From: Rhineura floridana
Lineage: Eukaryota; Chordata; Lepidosauria; Squamata; Rhineuridae
Assembly: GCF_030035675.1 (NCBI RefSeq)
Contig: NC_084482.1
Location: 232,223,943 to 232,287,942, forward strand
Direction: 5' to 3'
DNA: 64,000 nucleotides
A program made the position numbers and the translations under genes. The notes beneath the pieces were generated by a model. The model worked only from the letters and a program-made list of their open reading frames with translations. It ran no database searches and was not told the origin of the DNA. Shown one piece after another: positions 35,357 to 46,214 of the stretch; position 1 is the first letter of the stretch; every line of letters starts with the position of its first letter.

Positions 35357-35544
35357 CCCACAACCTATGGAAGTGGTGGGCTCTCCAACCCTGGAGGCCT
35401 TCAAGAGGCAGCTATACAGCCACCTGTTCAGTATGCGTTCATTTGGATTCCTGCATTGAGCAGGGCGTTGGAGTTTATGGCCTTATAAGTCCCTTCCAAC
35501 TCTAGTATTCTATGATTCTACGAAATGCTTGCATTGTGTGGGGA

Positions 35545-36005
35545 GGCTGCATGGGGCATATCTCCCCTCAGTCTTCTCAAGACTAAACATGTCCAGTTCT
35601 TTCAGGATTTTGTCTTGTTACGTTCTAACTGGCCTGTAATTTCCAGGATGCCCTCCTGGATCCCTTGTTAAAAATTGTCTTTACATTGGCCACTTTCCAG
35701 TCCTCAGGTATGGAGGTGGATCTGAGGGACAAGTTACATCTTTTTGTTAGAAGATCAGCAATTTCACATTTCAGTTCTTTGAGAACTCTCAGGTGGATGC
35801 CATCCGGACCTGGCGATTTGTCAGAGTTCATTTTGTCCAACAGGCCTAGAACATCATCTGCCATCACCCCTGTTTGCCGCAGTCTCCCTTCCTGCAAAAG
35901 TTAATTCAGGCAGAGGGATTCCTCCCCTGTGAAGATGGGTGCAAAGAATGAATTCCACTTCTCAGCAGCCTCCTCATTCTCCTTAGAAGTTGAGGTACCC
36001 CTGCA
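35545..36005 (-). mobile_element. CR1 fragments (two families) joined
   Basis: 35545-35620 is a scrap of CR1 (tctcccctcagtcttctcaa). 35621-36005 is the CR1/L3-type RT start on the minus strand ([35 protein letters not shown]). Confidence 0.8.
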
Positions 36006-36685
36006 GGCTGCTTCGCCCCGCGCGGGGGCTTGCTTTTTCAAAAAAGGTTGGGGCGGGCAGGAAGGATTGGTGGGGGTGTCCCTGAGCACCCAGCTGGTTG
36101 CGGCCGCTTCCTTTGCCCTGGGGAGAAGCTTTTCTGAATTGGGGCGAGTGGGAGCGAGGGAGGGAGATCTATGTGTTGTCTGTGTGCATGTGGGAAAAAA
36201 GGAGGCCTGTGTGTGTGCACTTGGGAGAGAGAGAAGGGAGATATGGGTGGTTATGTAAAGGTGAAATGTGTGTTGTGTAGGTTTATCAGAGACAGACAAG
36301 GAAATGCATGTGTGGCTGTGCAGTCTGTTTGTGCGTGGTAAGTGCGTGCATGTACTCTGAGTGCCTGTCAGGGCAACTGGTGTGGCCACCTTCTGTACTT
36401 CCTCTGGTACCAGAGAATGCTACCTGTTGTTACTGGACAGCAGCGGCATCATGTTGTGTCTGTGATGAAGTGGGGGTAGGTCAAGCAGCAGTGACTCATC
36501 CCTCTCAGTTTGGGCTCTACCACACACCCCTTGATGGCCATTTTGCTTATTTTTAATTTTTTAATTTTAATTACTTTGATTTCTACTATGTATTTTTGAT
36601 GTTTATTATTGAGCTTTAATTAAAAGTTCATCATAATTTCAATAGGGGAGGGATGGGAGAGGCATTTCACAATTGATTAATAAAA
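36006..36685. repeat. Unclassified 680-bp insert within CR1/L3
   Basis: CR1/L3 sequence stops near 36005 and resumes near 36686. Between them are a GC-rich start, TG-rich runs (36170-36370) and an AT-rich end with aataaaaaagca. No known family was recognised. Confidence 0.35.
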
Positions 36686-36995
36686 AAGCACACCTTGACT
36701 CCCTTTGGCATCCAGGGGTCCAACCTCTTCCCTAGACATTCTCCTGCTACTAATGGATTTAAAGAATGTTTTGTAGTTGGCTTTTATATTTTTAGTAATG
36801 TGCTCTTCAAGTTCATTTCACCATTCCTTCTTTTTTTTTCTTTTGCCAAAGTTTGTGTTCCTTTTCTGTTTTCCTCATTTGGGCAAGACTTCTTGTTGCT
36901 AATAGCTTCCTTGACTCTGCTCTTTAACCTCGTTGGCATCCTGTCGGCCCTGAGGATACCTTTCCTGATCTGCCCTATGCACTCCAGCTGAGCTT
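36686..36995 (-). mobile_element. CR1/L3-type LINE fragment
   Basis: The minus strand matches 18150-18490 (gacattctcctgctactaat; ctgccctatgcactccagct). It is the upstream part of the copy at 35621-36005. Confidence 0.82.
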
Positions 36996-37917
36996 CTGAT
37001 GTTGCCATCCCCTCCCCCGTGTCTCCCTGAGGCAGTGGGAGGGCCCCACTGAGGAAGCAGTGTGTGCCAGCTGCCTTGTGATTGGGCGGGAGGAGTGGGT
37101 GACAACTGCCATCACCTAAGGGGGAATATGCCACCTCAGAGGGCAGGGCCTGAGGTGTGGGTGGGGCCAAGGGGGAGGGAGGGGCCAGCAAATGCTTTTG
37201 TGGCTAAGGAGAGGAGTGGCTCTTCCAGGTGCAACCTATAGACCAGTGTGGGTGCATTTCTCAGTACAGTGAGTAATCCTCAAGGGGGTTGGCCCCGCTT
37301 TCACGTCAGCAGGGGGTGGATCTGGGGACAAAGACTACTAAAATTGCCTTGACTCCTCCTTGCCCCATGGCAGCCCCTTCTCCCCCCCCCAAGTATATTG
37401 TTGCTGGTTGAATCCTGCCAGTTGTGGGGAGTTGCAACCCCTCCCTGTCCCTGAGTTGTGGGGTTGCCTCACTTCAGGACATGACTCCTGCCCCCCTCAG
37501 AAGCCCCACGGAGGGAGGGAGGGAGGGAGGGAGGGGCCCTCTCTTCTGATGGCTTTTTCACCTCTTCCCCCGCCCGCCAACCAGTCTTTTCCTGTTAATT
37601 CCTTCATCTGTTATTAGTTCAGGATTTCAGTGGTGGCAAGGTGTGTGTGGGGGGAGCAAGGAGGCACAGAGCCCCCCATCTCCTAGACCCCCACCCACAT
37701 GTGGGCATTCCTTTCACATGGAAGCACTTTCAAGTCCTATAGAAATGTTGATCAATTGATCAATTCCAGGAAGATTGGGTAATTCCAGTCAGTTGGTTGC
37801 GAGGTGAGAGGCTGTGTGTTGGGGTGTGTGAGAGGAGTGGCCAAGCAGGCAGCCTAGTATGGCTCTGATGTGGGGTGGCCGTGGGGTGCTCTCTGCGGCC
37901 GCCTTTGATTTTCTTTA
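36996..37917 (+). other. SYNGAP1 intron 1, no recognised gene
   Basis: GC-rich intronic sequence with a (GGGA)n tract at about 37508-37535. Nothing else was recognised. Confidence 0.4.
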
Positions 37918-39290
37918 GGTCAGTGATCTTTGCATTTGAGGACCTTTTCTATCACAGCTGCCCTCCCCAGTCTTAACCTTCTTCTGATTTCTTGACTATT
38001 GTCTCCATTTTGGTTAATGACTGTGCCAAGGTATTGATAATCCTTGACAAGTTCAATGTCCTCATTGTCAGCTGTAAAGTTGCATAAATCTTCTGTTGTC
38101 ATTACTTTAGTCTTCTTGACGTTCAGCTGTAGTCCTGCTTTTGTGCTTTCCTCTTTAACTTTCATCAGCATTCATTTCAGATCATTACTGGTTTCTGCTA
38201 GTAGTATGGTATCATCTCCATATCTTAAGTTGTTGATATTTCCCCCTCCAATGTTCACACCTCCTTCATCTTGGTCCAATCCCACTTTCCGTATGATATG
38301 TTCTGCATAAAGATTAAACAAATAGGGTGATAAAATACACCCCTGGCTCACACCCTTTCCAGTGGGGAACTAATCGGTTTCTCCATATTCTGTCCTTACA
38401 GTAGCCTCTTGTGCAGAGTATAGGCTGCGCATCAGGACAATCAGATGCTGTGGCACCCCCATTTCTTTTAAAGCATTCCATAGTTTTTCATGATCTACAC
38501 AGTCAAAGGCTTTGCTGTAATCTATAAAGCGCAGGGTGATTTTCTTCTGAAATTCCTTGGTCCGTTCCATTATCCAATGTATGTTTGCGATATGATATCT
38601 GGTGCCTCTTCGCTTTCTAAATCCAGCTTGGACATCTGGCACTTCTCGCTCCATATATGGTAAGAGCCTTTGTTGTAGAATCTTGAGCATTACTTTAAGC
38701 TCCACTGGCTGCCAGTTTGTTTCCGGACACAATTCAAAGTGCTGGTGCTGACCAATAAAGCCCTACACAGCTTGGGTCCAGGCTATTTGTCAGACCGCAT
38801 CACCCTCTATGTGCCTGCCCGGGCCCTGAGATCCTCAGGAGAGGCCCTTCTTTCAATACCTTCATCCGCACAAGTACAACTAGTGAGGATACGAGATAGG
38901 GCCTTCTCGGTGGCTGCCCCTAGGCTTTGGAATTCCCTCCCTAAGGAGATAAGAATGACCACTTCCCTGCAGTCCTTTCGTTGACAGGTAAAAACTTTCT
39001 TATTTCAGCAAGCCTTTGATTCCAAAGGCGGCTAAGGATAGCCCCAAAAGGAGGTTATATTGTTCTTGCTTGTTTATTTTTTAATTATTCTGATTTTATG
39101 AGTATAGTTTTTAATTATCAGAAACAGTTTAATGCTATTTTAAATTAGAGTTCATTTTTTAATTGTATCTGTCTATATTTATTTATTTATGTATTATATG
39201 CTTTTAACTGTGGTAGGTTTTAATTGTATCTGTTTTTTATCTGGAAGCCGCCATGAGTTCCCATTTGGAAAAACGGCGGGGTATAAATAA

Positions 39291-39337
<47 letters not shown>

Positions 39338-40925
39338 TACTTGCATGGGATATTAAGGCAATAGTTCGGTAATTACTGCATTCCCTGGGATCCCTTTTCT
39401 TTGGAATTGTGATATATATTGAACACTTCCAGTCTGTGGGCCATTGTTTAGTTTTCCATATTTCTTGACAATTTTTTGTCAAAATTTGGACAGATTCGTC
39501 TCAGAAGCTTGTAGCAACTCTATTGTTATGCCATCTGTTCCTGGTGATTTGTTTCTTCCAAGTATTTTAAGAGCAGCTTTCACCTCACATTCTAAAATTT
39601 CTGGTTCTTCATCATACAGTTCTTCCGTGAATGAATCTGTCATCCTGGCTTCTCTTTTATAGAGTTCTTCAGTGTATTGCTTCCATCTTCCTTTTATTTC
39701 ATCTCGGTCAGTCAGTGTGTTCCCCTGTTGATTATTCAACATCCCTACTCGTGGTTTAAATTTCCCTTTCATTTCTCTAATCTTTTGGAATAGGGCTCCT
39801 GTTCTACCCTTTTTGTTGTCCTTTTTTATTTCTATACAGTAACTATTGTAATAGTTTTCTTTGTCTCTACGTACTAGTCGCTGTATTGTTACATTTAGGG
39901 TTTCTATCTTTTTCTTTTTCTTTCCTTCTCTCTTTAACCATTTGAAGAGTTTCTTCAGTCATCCATCGAGGTCTTTTTCTCTTTTTGGTATTGTCTTTTT
40001 GCATTCTTCCCTGATAATGTCTCTGACTTCACTCCATAGTTCTTCTGGTTCTCTGTCAACTAAGCTTAAAGCCTCAAATCTGTTCCTTATTTGATCTTTA
40101 TATTCTTCTGAGATGTTATTGAAATTGTATTTTGGCATTATGAGTGCTTTGTTCTTCTTCTTTAGCTTTACTCTGATTTTCAATACGACCAGTTCATGAT
40201 CTGTACCACAGTCTGCTCCTGGTCTTGTTTTTGCAGAAAGTATGGAACTTCTCCATCTTCTGTTTCCAATTATATAATCAATTTGATTCCTATATTGACC
40301 ATCTGGTGATGTCCACGTGTACAGTCATCTTTTCAGTTGTTCAAAAAATGTGTTCGCAAGAAACCAGTCATTGGTTTCACAGATTTCAATAAGTCTTTCT
40401 CCTGCTTCATTTCTGTTTCCTAGGCCCCATTTCCCCACAATTCCAAGTTCTTCTCTGTTCCTTACTTTTGCATTCCAATCCCCCATGATTATCAGCACAT
40501 CTTGTTTTGCTGTGTGATCAATTTCCTCCTGTACGTCTGTGTAAAATCTCTCCAGTTCTTCTTCTGCATTTGACATTGGAGCGTAGACTTGGATGATGGT
40601 TATGTTAATAGGTTTCTCGTTTAATCTCAGTGATATCACTCGCTCAGACCTTGCGTTGTAGCTCCTAATTGCTTTTGCTACAACACTTCTCACTATTAAA
40701 GCACCCCGTTTCTTCTTAATTTCTCATTTCCTGCATAAAATATTTTGTAGTTGCCTGAAAATGGCCCATTCCCATCCATTTTAATTCACTCATGCCAACT
40801 ATTGTAATGTTCATGCATTCTATTTCTTGCTTGACAATTTCTAACTTGCCCTGGTTTATGCTTCTCACATTCCATGTTCCTGTTGTGTGCATCATACAAC
40901 TCCGGACTCTCTTTTCGCATCTCTA
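37918..40925 (-). mobile_element. BovB LINE, longest copy, split by an L2
   Basis: Minus-strand pieces 39334-40925 and 37918-38698 cover the endonuclease (VYAPMSNAEEELERFYTDVQ; DVLIIMGDWNAKV), the linker (NKSPGTDGITIELLQASE), RT (KTKQWPTDWKCSIYITIPKK; LRFIDYSKAFDCVDHEKLWN) and DYQYLGTVINQNGD. YGDDT occurs near 38210-38230 in a broken frame. The frame is interrupted several times. The 3' terminus is missing at 37918. RTE-clade BovB is widespread in squamates. Confidence 0.92.
38699..39333 (+). mobile_element. L2 LINE 3' end inserted in BovB
   Basis: The plus-strand frame reads VLVLTNKALHSLGPGYLSDR and FSVAAPRLWNSLPKEIRMTT. The 3' end is a (TAA)n run at about 39291-39332. A shared tacttta at both junctions is the probable target duplication. 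Confidence 0.88.
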
Positions 40926-40942
40926 CTGTTCTATGATTCTAG

Positions 40943-41460
40943 GTCCCAGCTACGATCCTTGCGGGATTCCACTTCCTACATCCCTCCCTGGGGAAAACGC
41001 TCCCTTTATTCCTGCTCTCTGCTTCCCAGGGGCGTCACTGCCGGGGTGCGGACGGTGCGGACCACACCCGGGTGACACCCTGAGGGGAGTGACACCTAGA
41101 GCCGCCCCGCCCCGTGCCGTTGGCCAGCAAAGGAGCCGAGAAGCGCTCTGGGTCGGCACAGCCAACTCCTCCTCAGAGGCGGGCGGGCGAGACCGAAAGC
41201 AGGCACCCACTCACTGGTGGTGAAGCCGGGACGGGCCTTCCACCACCAGCCTGGAGTGCGTGGTGAGTGCGTGCGCATGCAGACACACGCAAGACCAGCC
41301 ACCCCCCGTCCATGCACCTGGGAGGGCGCACCAGAGGTCCGCACCCCCCCCCGCACTCCCGCTAGTGAAGCCGCTGCTGCTTCTGCGGCTTAACTAGTTC
41401 CCGATCCACTTGAGGACCTCTCCTCTTATCCCATGACTGATAAGCTTACTCAGGACCCTT
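40943..41460 (-). mobile_element. CR1/L3-type LINE fragment split by a hAT element
   Basis: The pieces 40943-41026 and 41377-41460 match 17400-17560 in reverse (gggattccacttcctacatc; gaggacctctcctcttatcc). Confidence 0.8.
41027..41376. mobile_element. hAT-like element, 350 bp
   Basis: Inverted ends (caggggcgtcactg; ctagtgaagccgctg) and a near-perfect 8-bp duplication (ctgcttcc at 41019-41026, ctgcttct at 41377-41384) mark it. The interior is GC-rich and has no transposase. Confidence 0.78.
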
Positions 41461-41482
41461 TGGGGAGGGCTTTGATCCAGAG

Positions 41483-41844
41483 TTGTGCCCTCCTCCCACT
41501 AGGCGGCTGCTCTTCCTTTTATCCTTGGAGGGCCCTGGGCTAGTCTGGGACATACTCTGCGCTCAGACTCTAGTCACCCGGAGGGATAGCAGGTCTCATG
41601 GGAGCCGCAGGACTGTGTGTGTGGACACAGACTATGCGCAGTCAGAGAATTGTGTGTGTGTGTGTGTGTATTTCACAAACATATGTATGTATATTTGCTT
41701 TTGGGCCTTGCCACCACTGGAGGAGGGCACAGTGGCGAGGGGTTTTTGAAAGAGCACAGGTCTGAGGGGGGCTTGGGGCCAGGATCATCTTCCCTTCTGG
41801 CCATGCGCTCCGGCTTCCCGTCTGTTCTGGGCCCAGTTCAACTC
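41483..41844 (+). other. SYNGAP1 intron 1 with a (GT)n tract
   Basis: A GT microsatellite lies at about 41651-41670. No other feature was seen. Confidence 0.45.
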
Positions 41845-42055
41845 GCAGGTCTTAACCATTAAAGCCCTAAGCAGCATGGACTGAGGGGTGCCCAGTGACG
41901 CTACTGGTGGCCAGTTTGTTTCCAGGCCCACTTCGAGGTGATCACTTCAGTGTCTGCAGCCCTAAATGATTTCAGCCCCCCAATATCTGAGAGCTGCCTC
42001 CTTCTCTACAGGCCCCGTCTCAGGTGCTGAGATCAGTGGAGGGCCCTCTTGGTAG

Positions 42056-42253
42056 CAAGGCTGTGGAGTCGGAGTCGTGGAGTCGGAGTCGGGAGCAATT
42101 TTGGGTGGAGTCGGAGTCAGTAGAAATGTACCGACTCTGACTTCCAAATACATTTTGATTGACAAGAAGCAATTTTGGGTGGAGTCGGAGTCGGACAGTA
42201 GAAAAATAGAGGAGTCGGAGTCGAAAGTTTGGCGTACCGACTCCACAGCCCTG
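42056..42253. mobile_element. GAGTCG-rich hAT-like element with 8-bp TSD
   Basis: This 198-bp element has inverted ends (caaggctgtggagtcgg; ccgactccacagccctg) and a perfect duplication cttggtag at 42048-42055 and 42254-42261. The interior is built of ggagtcggagtcg units, and gaagcaattttgggtggagt is repeated. Confidence 0.88.
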
Positions 42254-42406
42254 CTTGGTAGTTCCTCAGAAGCTGGGGGGGGGGGGCTGGCAGCCTGGCA
42301 AGGGCCTTCTCTGTGGCATCTAAGTTGTGGAACTCCCTCCTGACTGAGGTGCATCTGGTATGTTCACTACATAGCTTTTGTCATATGTTGAAGACTCACT
42401 TATTTA

Positions 42407-42849
42407 CTAGGGCCGGCACCAGCCTGCCCTGGGCCTGCGGTGCCCACCTGCATGCACCACCTCCCCCTCCCCCTGCGGTGAATGCTGGGCGTGCCAGATG
42501 CGCATGCCTGCCATCAACCAAGATGGCGGCAGAGGCATCAGCCCCTTAGGGAAGCCTCGGCCACCATCTTTAATGGTAGGTGTGCGTGTACAGTGCACAG
42601 AGCACTCACTGCAATGGAAGAGGTAGGTAGGGCATACAGACAGGCATCGTGGGCCTTCATGGTTGTATGGGAGGGGTGCCTGGGAACTCCCTCTCTGCAA
42701 TATGTGGCAGGGTTGGGAGCCAACGCTGCTGCAGATTGCTGAATGGGAGCACTACCCTCCCATCCTAAGGAGGGGCCCTTCAGGGTCCCTCTGGCCCGCA
42801 GGGGCCCTCAGCCAGGGCCTGGCCTGGCTGCCCTCTGGTGCCGGCCCTG
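42407..42849. mobile_element. hAT-like non-autonomous DNA transposon, copy 2
   Basis: The inverted ends are agggccggcaccag and ctggtgccggccctg. The interior matches 8121-8674 in reverse, for example aaggggctga, aagatggcgg and ggggccctc blocks. Flanking duplications are imperfect. It lies in an L2. Confidence 0.75.
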
Positions 42850-42990
42850 CTTTTTACCCTGGTCTTTGACACTTGAGATACATATTTTAGGACCCACCCT
42901 TTTCTTCTGACTATAATTGGTTTTAAACTATTTTTCATATTGTATTTTTAAATAGCTTCTTATGGAGAAGGGGGGCACAATCAAATTGTG

Positions 42991-44867
42991 GTTGTAGCGA
43001 ACAACGCACGCGCGTACTCAGAGAGGCTTGACCAGTGCCAACACTCTGGTCTTTCTGGTGCCAGGCAAAGACCTTTTCATTTTCCCTGGTTTTTTGGTGT
43101 TAAAACCTTTTTTTTTGGTGACATATAGATTCGCAGTTTAAGCTGTGAAATCTTTGGTGCGGCTGTGAGTTTTACTCTCTTGCTTTCTTCTCTGCTGCCT
43201 CCAGATGGGGCTGATGGGAGCTGTCGGCAAGATACCTGCAGGGCACCATGTTGGGGAAGGCTGTTTTATGCTGTATTTGTTTTGGCTTTAATTTCCACTT
43301 TGTGCTTTCAGTTTTGGCTATGCTTGCTTGCGGGGAGCTTCTGTTTATATGGTTGTCAGTGGTGGAGAAGTAGGCACGCTCCCGGCCTGGCCCGGCCCTC
43401 GCTGGCTCCACAGGAGGTGGGGGGCCCTTCGCGTCAGAGGCTGGGGAGGGAATTCTCAGCTGGCACACCTGAGTTTGGGCTGTGCTGAAGCCCCAGAGCT
43501 GTGGGAGTCTTGCCATCTTGATGGGTCTAGGGGTTTTTTCCGCTCATGTTTCCAGCCATTTATTTTAGGGATCTAAAAATATCCTGTAGCGCTGGTTCTC
43601 TGGCGTGTGGATTTGGAGCCTTCCTCTTGCTTGGGAGCAGAAAAGGTTGCAGCCTTTACCATCAGGGTGACCTGTCTGAAGCCCCCCACCCCCCAAACAC
43701 ACACCACACATACACAGAGGCGTCTCAATCTTTGAGGGCTTGTTCTTGCCACGGGAGGGCAGCCTGGTGCCAAGCAAGGCCCTTACACAACTCCGCATCC
43801 TCCACCCCCACTGGAGATTCCACCCTCTCCAAATGGAGGCTCAGGCAGGAGGAGGAAGGGAGGGAGGGAGGGAGGGAGGGAGGGAGGACTTTTTCTTCCT
43901 CCCCCCTCCCACACTACTGGCCATCCGTGCAGCTCATCTCTCCAAGGCAACAGAGCCAGCACCAGGAGACTGCTGAAGGAGGCATGGCGGCATGGTTGGG
44001 GTGCCAGCCTTTGCTGGGACCTCTTCCTGCTGCTGCTGCTGCCACCGCCACCCCTGCGACCTTCCCCAGCTCTGCCCCTGTCATGGCATCAGGTTCCCCA
44101 GTCGGTGACATCGGCCCATTGGCACCTCCGCGGCTAATGGTGGCCAGCCTGTTTGGCAAGTGAGGCATGATCCCAGCCTTGGCTCTGGGCTGCTGCTTCA
44201 GCAGGGCAGGTGTCTCAGCTTGCGGAACCTTCTCACCCCCCCCCCGCTTATGCCTCTAGCCAATGCAAGTGGGGAGTGGGGAGCACTGCCCGGGAGGGGG
44301 ATGCCTTGATCTAGGTGGGGGGGCAACCAGTGTGGGGTTGGAGGGCACCACCCATTCAAGCCCATAGCCAGACTCCTGTGCCCTCCTCCCCAACACATTC
44401 CACAAAGCAAACCCCAGCTGGTGGTTGTGGGGAGAGGGAAGGTCAAAGGGGGAAGAGGCTGATCCCCCTCCAGCCCTACCCAGCAAGCAGACTGACAGCT
44501 CACTTTGCAGCTTCTTTCGAGTTTTCAGAGGGGGGTAGGTATTGTAGACCTGAGCTGCAGGGATGGGTGGTGGTGCCTGGGGGGGGGAGCTCCTTCTCCC
44601 TCCCTCCCTCCCTCCCTCCCTCGCAAGGGCCACAGCTCCCTGGGAGAGAACCTGCACGCAGAAGGTCCCAGAAAGGAACAGATTTTTTAAGTAATAGATT
44701 AAAACTTCATACCACTATTCTCAATAAGCACAACATGCTCTGGCAATGACTCCCAGTGTCACCACTCTTAGATATGACTTCACTACCTAAGGTAGTGTTG
44801 CTGGGGTCTCCAGGCAGTGCTGGAGAAAGGCTTGGAGAGCTGGCAGCCAGCCAGTGTTGGCGATACT
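42991..44867 (+). other. SYNGAP1 intron 1, mostly unique
   Basis: (GGGA)n and (CCCT)n tracts lie at about 43855-43888 and 44594-44622. A hAT-like scrap (gatggggctgatgggagctg) is near 43204. No exon was found, and open frames here lack any recognised protein. Confidence 0.45.
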
Positions 44868-45898
44868 GACCCCCAAAAAACTTATTTTCACATAGATTGA
44901 CTCCCATGACTGGAATACAGCAATTGAAGGATATAACTTGTTCAGAAAGAACAGAAGGGAGGCAGAGTCGCACTGTATGCTAAAAATATATATCCCTGCA
45001 CAGAAATACAGGAGGATGAGCTTGGTAGCTCCACTGAGAGTCTCTGGATTGAAATAAAGGGGGAAAGGAATAAAAGGAACGTGGTGGTTGGAGTCTACTA
45101 CCGACCACCCAATCGAGAAGAAGACGAGGATGACACTTTTGCAAGTAATGGGGGACTTCAATTATCCCGATATCTGTTGGGAGACAAATTCTGCCAAACA
45201 CGAACCCTCCAGAAAATTCCTGACCTGTGTTGGAGATAACTTCCTCCTACAGAAAGTGGAGGAAGCAACCAGAGGTCAGCTATCCTGGACTTGATTCTAA
45301 CCAACAGAGTTGACTTGGTGGATGAAGTTATGGGACCTCTGGGGGAAAGGGGCCACACTATACTTGAGTTCTTGATTTTAAAGGAAGCAAAAACTGAGAG
45401 TAGCCATACGTGCACCCTGGACTTCAGGAAAGCCGATTTTAATAGAACAATGGTAAGTTAGGTTAAGTGGCCAGCACCCCTAATGAGTCCAACATGGGTA
45501 GGAGTTTCTAAAAGAGGAAATTCTGAAAGCACAATGGCAAACAATTCCAAGAAGGAAAAAAGGGAGAAGACAGCAGAATAAGCCAATGTGGCTTCACAAA
45601 AAGCTTAGAGATGACCTGAAAACAAAAAAGGACACATACAGGAAGTGGAAAGAAGGCCAGAAGAGTACAAAGGAAGAGTACAGGCAGGTATCACGGAATT
45701 GCAGGGATGGTGGAAGGAAGGCTAAAGCTGAGAATGAGCTGAGGCTAGCGAGGGATGCTGAAAGCAACAAAAAAGCTTTCTTCAGGTACGTCCATAGTAA
45801 AAGACAGAGATAAGAAATGGTGGCACAGCTACTCAATGAGGATGGCAAAATGATAACAGATGACAAAGAAAAGACAGAAGTGCTCAATTCCTACTTTG
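44868..45898 (+). mobile_element. CR1 LINE endonuclease and linker region
   Basis: Plus-strand sequence includes endonuclease-type motifs (gtctactaccgaccacccaa; caagtaatgggggacttcaa), VEEATRG and KLRDDLKTKKDTYRKWKEGQ. It ends abruptly in an L2 at 45898. Confidence 0.88.
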
Positions 45899-46214
45899 GC
45901 GCCTATTGAAGACTTTCCTCTTTCAACAAGCCTTTTAAACTGACCTATCCCAGTCTGCGTCTGTGCTGGAATTGCTTTTCAGTATGTTTTTTTAAAACCA
46001 TTTCCCCCCCAAACAATATTTTTTTTAACCCTTTTTATTTAAGATGTTTTCAAAGCTTTTTTAAAAAAATGTTTTTAAAGTTGTTTTGTTTTAATGTATT
46101 TTAAGGTCTGTTTCTATGATGTTTTAAAGTGTTTTTAGTCCTTTTGTTTGCTGCCCTGGGCTCCTGCTGGGAGGAAGGGCGGGATATGAATCAAATAATA
46201 AATAAATAGATAAA
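45899..46214 (+). mobile_element. L2 LINE 3' end fused to CR1
   Basis: It starts at the ggcgcct of L2 and runs through gaagactttcctctttcaac to gggaggaagggcgggatatg and an ataaata tail. Confidence 0.88.

Larger units (their letters stand above)
33140..35521 (+). mobile_element. CR1 LINE carrying four nested insertions
   Basis: One plus-strand CR1 copy (RT core to the 3' tail tctatgattct) is split into pieces: 33140-33296, 33806-34090, 34251-34451, 34961-35239 and 35365-35521. Frames include [36 protein letters not shown] and [10 protein letters not shown]. The inserts are BovB (33297-33805), an L2-type tail (34091-34250), an unclassified LINE (34452-34960) and a hAT MITE (35240-35356). Confidence 0.92.
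41845..42990 (+). mobile_element. Old L2 LINE 3' region carrying two hAT elements
   Basis: Plus-strand L2 segments (41845-42055, 42254-42406, 42850-42990) carry fragments such as ggccttctctgtggcatcta, tgtggaactccctcctgact and gaagactcacttatt. They are the coding and 3' end of a decayed L2. Confidence 0.7.

Noticed and set aside
37508-37535. Regular short repeats here and at 43855 and 44594 as a CRISPR-like array
   Set aside because: Simple tetranucleotide microsatellites without spacers, in a vertebrate genome.
43546-44163. 205-codon plus-strand frame in intron 1
   Set aside because: It spans a GGGA microsatellite, and the translation is low-complexity.
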